This document shows, piece by piece, positions 6,938 to 13,289 of a stretch of 13,289 nucleotides of DNA. The notes beneath the pieces were generated by a model. That model was not told the origin of the DNA and ran no database searches. It saw only the letters and a list, made by a program, of their open reading frames with translations. Source of the stretch: Alloprevotella sp. (GTDB lineage: Bacteria; Bacteroidota; Bacteroidia; Bacteroidales; Bacteroidaceae); the NCBI GenBank assembly GCA_017477205.1, contig JAFUXE010000016.1:1-13289 (forward strand), written 5' to 3'. Position 1 is the stretch's first letter. Each line of letters starts with the position of its first letter. Position numbers and translations under genes: made by a program.

Positions 6938-6966
6938 GTTCGTACTGTTTTTATTTCGTAGTTTCG
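6936..6966 (+). promoter_or_regulatory. Bacteroidetes-type promoter for the C1B peptidase gene
   Basis: TTG at 6936-6938, 20 bases, then TAGTTTCG at 6959-6966. This matches TTG-N20-TAnnTTTG with one mismatch in the -7 element. Predicted start is near 6972, leaving a leader of about 28 bases before 7001. Confidence 0.55.
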
Positions 6967-7000
6967 CCACCGAAACGCATAACAACCATACAGACAGAAT

Positions 7001-8392
7001 ATGACTATGAAAAGATTTTCCCTGACCCTTGCCCTCGCGGCAACGCTCACGGCAGCTGCCCAGACGGGCGGCATCACGCCGCAGATGATGGCGGACTTCA
7101 AGGCGCAGCACCCCGCGACGGCGGCGGACCGCGCCATGCGTAATGCCCTGGCCAAGAATGCCATTAACGACCTCGCCCTGACGGCCGACAACCCGGCGGC
7201 CACGGAGACGTACTTCTCCAACGAAGTGCAGTCCAAGGGCATCTCGAACCAGAAGTCCAGCGGACGCTGCTGGCTCTTCACGAGCCTGAACGTCATGCGT
7301 GCCCGCATGATACAGAAATACGGCATGGGCAGCTTCCAGTTCTCGCAGAGCTACTGCTTCTTCTACGACCAGCTGGAGAAGTCGAACCTCTTCCTGCAAG
7401 CCGTCATCGACAATGCGGCCGACCCGATGGAGGACCAGCAGAACACGTGGCTGTTCCAGAACCCGCTCTCCGACGGCGGCACGTTCTGCGGCGCGCAGCA
7501 GATCATCACGAAGTACGGCCTCGTGCCGGCGGAGGTGATGCCGGAGAGCTACAGCGCCGACAACACGCGCACGATGAACTACCTGCTGAAGCTCAAGCTG
7601 CGCCAGTATGGCCTGGAGCTGCGCCGCATGGCTGCGGAGAAGGCTTCCGCCAAGGCTTTGCAGGCACGGAAGACGGAGATGCTCGGCACCGTGTACCACA
7701 TGCTATGCGTCTGCCTCGGCACGCCGCCGGAGAGCTTCACGTGGACGCGCCGCACGGCGGACGGCAAGGCGGTGGAGACGAAGACCTACACGCCGCTGGA
7801 GTTCTACCGCGAGTATGTGGGCAAGGACCTCGTGAACGACTACGTGTTCCTCATGAACGACCCCACGCGTCCCTATTACAAGACGTACTCCATCAAGTAT
7901 GACCGCCACGCCTACGACGGCGCGGACTGGACGTACCTGAACCTGCCGATGGAGGAGATAGAGCCCTGCGCCATCGCCTCCATCAAGGACTCCACGATGA
8001 TGTACATGAGCTGCGACGTGGGGAAGTTCTACGACGCGAAGAGCGGCGTGCTGAGCCTTGACAACTTCAACTATGCCGACCTCTTCGGGACGGACTTCCC
8101 GATGGACAAGGCGGAGCGCATCCGCACCTTCGCCTCGGCCTCCAGCCACGCCATGACGCTGATGGCCGTGGACCTCGACGCCGAGGGACAGCCGCTGAAG
8201 TGGAAGGTGGAGAACTCCTGGGGTCCGGACAGCGGCGTGAAGGGCCATCTGGTCATGACGCGCGACTGGTTCCGCGAATACTTCTTCCGCCTCGTCGTGG
8301 AGAAGAAGTACGTCGGCGAACGCCTCCTCGAGCTCAGCAGGCAGAAGCCCGTGGAACTGCCCTCGTGGGACCCGCTGTTCAACGAGAACTGA
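7001..8392 (+). CDS. Secreted C1B cysteine peptidase (bleomycin hydrolase/aminopeptidase C-like)
   Basis: A 463-residue papain-clan peptidase of the bleomycin hydrolase type. The active-site residues are intact: Gln84 and Cys90 in SNQKSSGRCWLF, His383 in SSHAMTLMAV and Asn405 in VENSWG. Unlike cytoplasmic PepC enzymes it has a signal peptide (MKRFSLTLALAATLTAAAQ, ending near residue 21), so it should act in the periplasm or outside, probably trimming peptides from the N-terminus. The SFQFSQSYCFFYDQLEKSN block (111-129) and the DGGTFCGAQQIITKYGLVP block are typical of the family. The start may be 7001 or the ATG at 7007 (MKRF), and both give the same mature protein. It has its own promoter candidate just after the repeat island and appears to be a single-gene unit. 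Confidence 0.93.
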   Translation: MTMKRFSLTLALAATLTAAAQTGGITPQMMADFKAQHPATAADRAMRNALAKNAINDLALTADNPAATETYFSNEVQSKGISNQKSSGRCWLFTSLNVMRARMIQKYGMGSFQFSQSYCFFYDQLEKSNLFLQAVIDNAADPMEDQQNTWLFQNPLSDGGTFCGAQQIITKYGLVPAEVMPESYSADNTRTMNYLLKLKLRQYGLELRRMAAEKASAKALQARKTEMLGTVYHMLCVCLGTPPESFTWTRRTADGKAVETKTYTPLEFYREYVGKDLVNDYVFLMNDPTRPYYKTYSIKYDRHAYDGADWTYLNLPMEEIEPCAIASIKDSTMMYMSCDVGKFYDAKSGVLSLDNFNYADLFGTDFPMDKAERIRTFASASSHAMTLMAVDLDAEGQPLKWKVENSWGPDSGVKGHLVMTRDWFREYFFRLVVEKKYVGERLLELSRQKPVELPSWDPLFNEN

Positions 8393-8470
8393 ACGCCCCG
8401 TTCCCCCAGGGCGATGCCCCGGCGGAAGAAATAAAGGGCGCGGGCATGCGGTAGTTTCGGAAATTATTCT

Positions 8471-8478
8471 CACTTTTG
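8471..8478 (+). promoter_or_regulatory. Weak -7 element candidate for the dsbD-like gene
   Basis: CACTTTTG (followed by C) is one base from the Bacteroidetes TAnnTTTG element and lies about 60 bases before the start at 8537. No TTG is found 19-20 bases upstream. A nearby TAGTTTCG (8452-8459), the same -7 variant as before the peptidase gene, is an alternative but also lacks a -33. Confidence 0.35.
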
Positions 8479-8536
8479 CACGCCTGCATAATCCCAAGCG
8501 AGTAAACAAGCAAAACAAATACACTATAAAATTCGT

Positions 8537-10549
8537 ATGAAAAGAGTTCTTTCCCTTTTTCTCTTTGCGCTGACGACCGCGGCCGCCTTGGCGCAGGTGA
8601 ACTTCTCCGTGTCGCAGAAGCGCGTGAGTCCCACGGAGATTGACATTATCTTCAAGGGCACGATAGCCCAGGGATGGCACGTCTATTCCACGACGGTGGG
8701 CGACGGCGGCCCCGTGCGCGCCAGCTTCAACATCGACAAGAAGGACGGCGTGGAGCTGGCAGGCAAGCTGAAGGACGGCCCGGGCATGAAGACGGAGCAG
8801 GACCCCATCTTCGAGATGCCCGTGAGCTTCTTCGAGCACAACTGCACCTTCACGCAGCGCGTGAAGCTCACGAAGAAGGACTACAACCTGAAGGCCTACC
8901 TGGAGTTCGGCGCCTGCAACGACGAGAACTGCCTGCCGCCGACGGCCGTCGACGTGACGGTGAAGGGCAGCGACGGTCCCGACAAGGCGGAGGAAGCCGC
9001 TGAGGAGCCCGCTGAAGAGGCTCCCGCCGAAGCGCCTGCCGACTCTGCGGCTACGGCCGGGGACTCCCTCGCGCTGGCAGCCCTTGCCAACGTGGACTCC
9101 ACGGCCCTCGACGGCTGGTATGCCCCCGTCATTGACCAGATGAAGGCCTACGGCGAGGAGAACTCCGCCAGCGGCAAGAGCCTCTGGTACATCTTCCTGA
9201 TGGGCCTCGTCGGCGGCTTCATCGCGCTGGTGACGCCCTGCGTATGGCCGATTATCCCGATGACGGTGAGCTTCTTCCTGAAGCGTGCCGACGACAAGAA
9301 GAAAGGCATCCGCGACGCCGTGCTCTACGGCGTGAGCATCGTCGTCATCTACGTGGCCCTCGGCCTCGTCGTGACGTCCATCTTCGGCACGAACGCCCTG
9401 AACGACCTTTCGACGAATGCCGTCTTCAACATCTTCCTGTTCCTCCTGCTCGTGGTGTTTGCCGCCAGCTTCATGGGAGGCTTCGAGATTACGCTGCCCT
9501 CCTCCTGGAGCAACAAGATTGACGCGAAGGCCAACAACACGACGGGCCTGCTCTCCATCTTCCTCATGGCCCTGACGCTGACGCTCGTCAGCTTCTCCTG
9601 CACGGGTCCCATCATCGGCTTCCTCCTCGTGGAGGTGACGACGGAGGGCGGCTCGTTCCTGGCGCCGACCATCGGCATGCTGGGCTTCGCCATAGCCCTT
9701 GCCCTGCCGTTCACGCTCTTTGCCCTCTTCCCGACGTGGCTGAAGAAGGCGCGCGGCACCGGCGGCGGCTGGATGAACGTCGTGAAGGTGGTGCTCGGCT
9801 TCATCGAGCTGGCCTTCGCCCTGAAGTTCCTCAGCGTGGCCGACCTGGCCTACGGCTGGCACCTGCTGGACCGCGAGACGTTCCTCGCCCTCTGGATTGC
9901 CATCTTCGGCCTGATGGCGGCCTACCTCTTCGGCTGGATCAAGTTCCCGCACGACGATGCCGACGAGAAGAACATCGGCGTGACGCGCTTCTTCATAGGC
10001 CTCTGCTCGCTGGCCTTCAGCATCTACATGATTCCCGGCCTGTGGGGTGCACCGTGCAAGGCCGTCAGCGCCTTTGCCCCGCCCATCACGACGCAGGACT
10101 TCAACCTCGACCCCGTGCACGTGGAGCCGAAGTTCCGCGACTACGAGGCCGGCATGGCCTATGCGAAGCAGCAGAACAAGCCCGTCCTGCTTGACTTCAC
10201 GGGCTTCGGTTGCGTGAACTGCCGCAAGATGGAGCTCGCCGTATGGCACGACGCCAAGGTGCGCGACCTGCTGAACAAGGACTACGTGCTCGTCTCCCTC
10301 TACGTGGACGACAAGACGCGCCTCCCCGAGCCCATTGAGGTGACCGTGGGCGGCAAGCAGCGCACGCTGCGCACCGTTGGCGACAAGTGGAGCTACCTGC
10401 AGGAGACGAAGTTCGGCGCCAACACGCAGCCGCAGTACATCCCCGTGGACAACGAGGGCAACGCCCTGAACCACTCCGCCAGCTACGACGAGAACGTGGA
10501 CAAATACGTGAAGTTCCTCCGCGAGGGACTGGAGCGCTACCAGAAATAA
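8537..10549 (+). CDS. dsbD: DsbD-family thiol:disulfide interchange protein
   Basis: A 670-residue inner-membrane protein that should move reducing electrons from cytoplasmic thioredoxin to periplasmic thiol proteins. A signal peptide (1-19) is followed by the N-terminal DsbD immunoglobulin-like domain (20-143) with the redox pair C127/C132 in GACNDENC and an extra C103. Next is an Ala/Glu/Pro-rich linker (148-190). The membrane core (about 216-510) has around eight segments and holds the two conserved redox cysteines, C235 in TPCVWP and C355 in SCTGP. The C-terminal thioredoxin-like domain (about 530-670) carries C559-V-N-C562. All three modules are present, so it is full length. The start at 8537 begins the signal peptide. 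It stands alone between a weak upstream promoter and a strong terminator. Confidence 0.95.
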   Translation: MKRVLSLFLFALTTAAALAQVNFSVSQKRVSPTEIDIIFKGTIAQGWHVYSTTVGDGGPVRASFNIDKKDGVELAGKLKDGPGMKTEQDPIFEMPVSFFEHNCTFTQRVKLTKKDYNLKAYLEFGACNDENCLPPTAVDVTVKGSDGPDKAEEAAEEPAEEAPAEAPADSAATAGDSLALAALANVDSTALDGWYAPVIDQMKAYGEENSASGKSLWYIFLMGLVGGFIALVTPCVWPIIPMTVSFFLKRADDKKKGIRDAVLYGVSIVVIYVALGLVVTSIFGTNALNDLSTNAVFNIFLFLLLVVFAASFMGGFEITLPSSWSNKIDAKANNTTGLLSIFLMALTLTLVSFSCTGPIIGFLLVEVTTEGGSFLAPTIGMLGFAIALALPFTLFALFPTWLKKARGTGGGWMNVVKVVLGFIELAFALKFLSVADLAYGWHLLDRETFLALWIAIFGLMAAYLFGWIKFPHDDADEKNIGVTRFFIGLCSLAFSIYMIPGLWGAPCKAVSAFAPPITTQDFNLDPVHVEPKFRDYEAGMAYAKQQNKPVLLDFTGFGCVNCRKMELAVWHDAKVRDLLNKDYVLVSLYVDDKTRLPEPIEVTVGGKQRTLRTVGDKWSYLQETKFGANTQPQYIPVDNEGNALNHSASYDENVDKYVKFLREGLERYQK

Positions 10550-10559
10550 GTAAACAATC

Positions 10560-10606
10560 CCCAAAGTCCCCCTTCCCAGAGTCCGGAAGGGGGACTTTGG
10601 GCTTTT
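10560..10606 (+). terminator. Strong rho-independent terminator after dsbD
   Basis: A perfect 17-bp stem (10560-10576 with 10585-10601) closes an 8-base loop and is followed by a short T-run (10603-10606). It lies 11 bases after the dsbD stop codon and 21 bases before the start of the GH2 gene. Confidence 0.85.
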
Positions 10607-10615
10607 CCAGAAAAA

Positions 10616-10620
10616 AGGAG
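10616..10620 (+). promoter_or_regulatory. Shine-Dalgarno site fixing the GH2 start
   Basis: AGGAG sits six bases before ATG 10627. This is unusual here, since most genes in the window show no such site. It supports 10627 over the longer open frame, which runs back through the dsbD gene to 10387. Confidence 0.7.
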
Positions 10621-10626
10621 AATACC

Positions 10627-13209
10627 ATGAGAATGAAAAGAAATGCCCTCGTATGGGGGCTGTTGTGCCTTAATATGCTCGCCTTCTCGCAGCGCACGGA
10701 GACCTTATTGCAGAAAGGCTGGCTCTTCCATCGGGGAGAAGCCGCGGGAGCCCAGGCTGCCGATTTCGACGACAGCGCATGGGAAACAGTCAGCATTCCC
10801 CACGACTGGGCCATCACCGGGCCCTTCGACCGCGCCAACGACCTGCAGACCGTCGCCGTGACGCAGAACGGCGAGACGGAAGCCTCGGAGAAGACCGGGC
10901 GCACCGGCGGACTGCCGTACGTCGGGGTAGGGTGGTACCGCACGCAGTTCCGGACCGAGTCCGGGCGGCAGGCAACGCTCGTCTTCGACGGTGCCATGAG
11001 CGAGGCCGAGGTCTATGTGAACGGCAGGAAAGCCGCCTTCTGGCCCTACGGCTACAACAGCTTCTTCGTGGACGTGACGCCATATATATATAATGATTCG
11101 CGCGTGAACACCCTGGCCGTGCGCCTCGAGAACCGCCCGCAGTCCGCCCGCTGGTATCCCGGCGCAGGCCTCTACCGCAACGTCCGCCTCGTGCAGACTA
11201 ATGCAATCCACGTCCCCGTCTGGGGCACGCAGGTGCTGACAACAGCCTCACCCCCGACCCCTCTCCAAGGGGAGAGGGGAGTGAAATGTCTTGCCGAAAC
11301 AAAGGATTCATGTCTTGCCGAAACAAAGGATTCATGTCTTGCGGGAACAAAGGATTCTACTCCCCTCTCCCCTCGGAGAGGGGCTGGGGGTGAGGCGTGG
11401 GATATAGAATTACGCATCTCCATTGAGAACGCCGGGGACAAGGACCTGACGGTGACGACGGACATCGTGGACGGGGACGGCCGCGTCGTGGCCTCCCGGC
11501 AAGATACACGGAAGGTGCAGCGCGACGGTAAGTTCGTCCAGCACATCCCCGTGCCCGCCCCGAGGCTGTGGTCCCCCGAGGAGCCCCGTCTGTACCATGC
11601 CCGGACGCGCATAGAGGCCGACGGCGCCCTTCAGGACGTCTATGCCACGCCCGTCGGCTTCCGCACCCTGGACTACGTGCCCGAGCGCGGCTTCCTGCTC
11701 AACGGACAGCCCCGCAAGTTCCAGGGCGTATGCCTCCACCACGACCTCGGCCCCCTCGGCGCCGCCGTCAACCGCTCCGCCCTCATCCACCAGCTCAAGA
11801 TGCTCCGCGACATGGGCTGCGACGCCATACGCACCTCCCACAACATGCCCGCCCCGGAGCTCGTGGAGCTCTGCGACTCCCTGGGCTTCATGATGATGCT
11901 GGAGCCCTTCGACGAATGGGACATTGCAAAGTGCGACAACGGCTACCACCGCTACTTCCAGGAGTGGGCGGAGAAGGACATGGTCAACATGCTGCGCCAC
12001 TACCGCAACAACCCCAGCGTCGTCATGTGGAGCATCGGCAACGAAGTCCCCACGCAGTGCTCGCCCGAGGGATACAAGGTCGCCAAGTTCCTCCAGGACA
12101 TCTGCCACCGCGAGGACCCCACGCGCAAGGTCACCTGCGGCATGGACCAGGTGGATTGCGTCCTGGACAACGGCTTTGCCGCTATGATAGACATCCCCGG
12201 CTTCAACTACCGCGCCCACCGCTACCAGGAGGCCCACCGCCGCCTGCCGCAGGGCATCATCCTCGGCTCCGAGACGTGCAGCACCGTCAGCAGCCGCGGC
12301 GTATATAAGTTCCCCGTCGTCCGCGAGGACGGGAAGATGTACCCCGACAACCAGTGCTCCTCCTACGACACCGAGGCCTGCTGGTGGTCCAACACCCCCG
12401 AGGCCGACTTCGCCAACATGGACGACCAGCCCTGGACCATCGGGCAGTTCGTATGGACGGGCTTCGACTACCTCGGCGAGCCCACGCCCTACGACACCGA
12501 CGCCTGGCCCTCCCACTCCAGCTACTTCGGCATCATAGACCTCGCCTCCCTGCCCAAGGACCGCTACTGGCTCTACCGCAGCCAGTGGAACCGCCGCGAC
12601 CACACCCTCCACCTGCTGCCCCACTGGACGTGGCCCGGCCGCGAGGGAGAATGCACCCCCGTATATGTCTATACCGACCTCCCCGAGGCCGAGCTCTTCC
12701 TGAACGGCCGGAGCCTGGGCCGCCGCAGCAAGCGCCGGTGCGAGGGCGCCGTGCCCGAGCGCTACCGCCTCATCTGGGACAGCATCGCCTACCAGCCCGG
12801 CGAGCTCCGCGTCGTGGCCTACGACGCCCAGGGACGCCCCGCACGGGAGCAGACCGTGCGCACCGCCGGCAAGCCCCACCACCTGGAGCTCCTCCGCGCC
12901 GACGCCGAAACCCTCCGCGCGGGTGGCCGCGACCTGGCTTACTACACCGTGCGCCTCGTCGATAAGGACGGCAACCTCTGCCCGCACGACGGCCGCCTCG
13001 TCACCTTCACCGTCGAGGGCGCCGCCCGCTTCCGCGCCGCGGCCAACGGCGACGCCGCCTGCCTCGACGCCTTCCACCTCCCGCAGATGCACCTCTTCGG
13101 CGGCATGTGTACCCTCATCGTCGAGGCCGCAGAGCAGCCCGGCGACATCACGCTGACCGCCCGCGCCCGCGGCGTCAAGGCTGCCACCGTGCAGATGAGG
13201 AGCGAGTAG
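10627..13209 (+). CDS. Secreted GH2 beta-galactosidase-type glycoside hydrolase with in-frame repeat insertion
   Basis: An 860-residue glycoside hydrolase family 2 enzyme, expected to remove beta-linked galactose (or a related sugar) from the non-reducing end, probably in the periplasm. A signal peptide (1-21) precedes the sugar-binding domain (about 22-200, with PHDW 59-62 and RWYPGAGLYRNV 175-186). The Ig-like domain (about 259-345), the TIM barrel (about 350-650), a DUF4982 domain (about 655-735) and a C-terminal GH2 domain (about 750-858) follow. The catalytic acid/base is E473 in SIGNEVP and the nucleophile is E549 in LGSET. Residues 207-257 are foreign to the family: they are translated from an inverted-repeat element and include CLAETKDS, CLAETKDS and CLAGTKDS. 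Without them the protein would be about 809 residues, the usual size. The frame stays open, so activity is plausible but untested. No SusC/D genes are nearby. Confidence 0.93.
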   Translation: MRMKRNALVWGLLCLNMLAFSQRTETLLQKGWLFHRGEAAGAQAADFDDSAWETVSIPHDWAITGPFDRANDLQTVAVTQNGETEASEKTGRTGGLPYVGVGWYRTQFRTESGRQATLVFDGAMSEAEVYVNGRKAAFWPYGYNSFFVDVTPYIYNDSRVNTLAVRLENRPQSARWYPGAGLYRNVRLVQTNAIHVPVWGTQVLTTASPPTPLQGERGVKCLAETKDSCLAETKDSCLAGTKDSTPLSPRRGAGGEAWDIELRISIENAGDKDLTVTTDIVDGDGRVVASRQDTRKVQRDGKFVQHIPVPAPRLWSPEEPRLYHARTRIEADGALQDVYATPVGFRTLDYVPERGFLLNGQPRKFQGVCLHHDLGPLGAAVNRSALIHQLKMLRDMGCDAIRTSHNMPAPELVELCDSLGFMMMLEPFDEWDIAKCDNGYHRYFQEWAEKDMVNMLRHYRNNPSVVMWSIGNEVPTQCSPEGYKVAKFLQDICHREDPTRKVTCGMDQVDCVLDNGFAAMIDIPGFNYRAHRYQEAHRRLPQGIILGSETCSTVSSRGVYKFPVVREDGKMYPDNQCSSYDTEACWWSNTPEADFANMDDQPWTIGQFVWTGFDYLGEPTPYDTDAWPSHSSYFGIIDLASLPKDRYWLYRSQWNRRDHTLHLLPHWTWPGREGECTPVYVYTDLPEAELFLNGRSLGRRSKRRCEGAVPERYRLIWDSIAYQPGELRVVAYDAQGRPAREQTVRTAGKPHHLELLRADAETLRAGGRDLAYYTVRLVDKDGNLCPHDGRLVTFTVEGAARFRAAANGDAACLDAFHLPQMHLFGGMCTLIVEAAEQPGDITLTARARGVKAATVQMRSE
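11245..11396. mobile_element. 152-bp MITE/REP-like inverted-repeat element inside the GH2 gene
   Basis: The ends (11245-11282 and 11359-11396) are 38-bp inverted repeats matching at 35 of 38 positions. Each end also folds on itself: cccctctcc and ggagagggg form a 9-bp stem with a 4-base loop. The interior (11283-11358) is three tandem 24-bp units. No transposase is encoded and no clear target-site duplication is visible. The element is translated in frame as residues 207-257 of the GH2 protein; it is also open in a frame on the opposite strand. Calling it mobile is inference from structure. Confidence 0.75.
11286..11357 (+). repeat. Three tandem 24-bp units (8 codons each)
   Basis: Units start at 11286, 11310 and 11334. 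The first two are identical and the third differs at a few bases. They encode CLAETKDS, CLAETKDS and CLAGTKDS. Because 24 is a multiple of three, gain or loss of units would keep the GH2 frame open. Confidence 0.92.
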
Positions 13210-13215
13210 GAAGCC

Positions 13216-13258
13216 CCCCTCAGAGCCCCCTCCCACCTCCCCCCTCCGGGGGAGGAGT
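13216..13258 (+). repeat. G/C-rich intergenic repeat with hairpin after the GH2 gene
   Basis: It begins a few bases after the GH2 stop with C-rich sequence and ends in a hairpin: cctccccc (13236-13243) pairs with gggggagg (13248-13255), with a 4-base loop. There is no T-run, so it is more like a REP-type intergenic element than a classic terminator. It resembles 1-22 (reverse strand) and, more loosely, the arms of the element inside the GH2 gene. Confidence 0.55.
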
Positions 13259-13289
13259 TCAAAGCAGCGAAGGAGCGTAATAAATATTT

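Larger units (their letters stand above)
6470..7000. other. Gene-free region with composite repeat island
   Basis: This 531-base stretch has no credible gene. It contains a 22-bp tandem array (6491-6612), a 21-bp array of near-palindromes (6622-6705), an inverted 22-bp array (6728-6904), two small hairpins (6905-6937) and a promoter for the downstream peptidase. Open frames of 80-330 codons run through it on both strands, but these are low-complexity translations of the repeats or shadows of neighbouring genes. Confidence 0.85.

Noticed and set aside
8393..8450. Terminator after the C1B peptidase gene
   Set aside because: Only short 4-bp G/C stems with no T-run could be found.
7703..10564. 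953-codon open frame on the minus strand
   Set aside because: It lies antisense to the well-supported peptidase and DsbD genes and its His/Val/Arg-rich composition is typical of a shadow frame in G+C-rich DNA.
10627..10690. Lipoprotein signal for the GH2 enzyme (cysteine at residue 14)
   Set aside because: The residue before the cysteine is leucine, not Gly/Ala/Ser, so there is no proper lipobox; a standard signal peptide fits better.
11410..13236. 608-codon open frame on the minus strand
   Set aside because: Antisense shadow of the GH2 gene with Gly/Val/Ala-rich sequence and no domain.

Overview
The window looks like chromosomal DNA from a G+C-rich member of the Bacteroidales, possibly Prevotellaceae-like. 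The evidence is the set of protein families (DUF2851, YARHG protein, GH2 with DUF4982, a Bacteroidetes-style ECF sigma operon), promoter candidates of the Bacteroidetes TTG-N20-TAnnTTTG type, and the near absence of Shine-Dalgarno sequences. Genus cannot be fixed from sequence alone. Ten protein-coding genes are supported; no rRNA, tRNA, CRISPR or transposase gene was seen.

Layout. (1) 23-988, minus strand: an exported YARHG-domain protein, divergent from (2) 1145-3941, plus strand: a tight three-gene operon of a DUF2851 protein, a hotdog acyl-CoA thioesterase and the DNA-processing protein DprA, closed by a clear terminator at 3973-4011. (3) 4056-6469: an ECF sigma factor, a one-TM partner whose gene overlaps it (probable anti-sigma or regulator), a small exported protein and a putative outer-membrane beta-barrel protein. 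These are packed closely enough to be one regulatory and envelope operon. (4) 6470-7000: the only long gene-free stretch. It holds a symmetrical repeat island: a 22-bp tandem array, a 21-bp array of near-palindromes, and a second 22-bp array that is the inverted form of the first. (5) 7001-8392: a secreted C1B (bleomycin hydrolase/aminopeptidase C-like) cysteine peptidase. (6) 8537-10549: a full-length DsbD-type thiol:disulfide interchange protein, ended by a 17-bp perfect terminator stem. (7) 10627-13209: a secreted GH2 beta-galactosidase-type enzyme.

The two observations most worth following are both repeats. The GH2 gene carries a 152-bp element with 38-bp inverted ends (35/38 matching) and three 24-bp internal repeats. 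It sits in frame between the sugar-binding and Ig-like domains and adds about 51 residues with no counterpart expected in the family. The 6491-6904 island has periods of 21 and 22 bp (about two helical turns) and mirror-image arrays around a dyad array, which suggests either a protein-binding array or a large foldable 3'UTR. G/C-rich sequence related to the arms of the GH2 element also lies just after the stop codons at both window edges.
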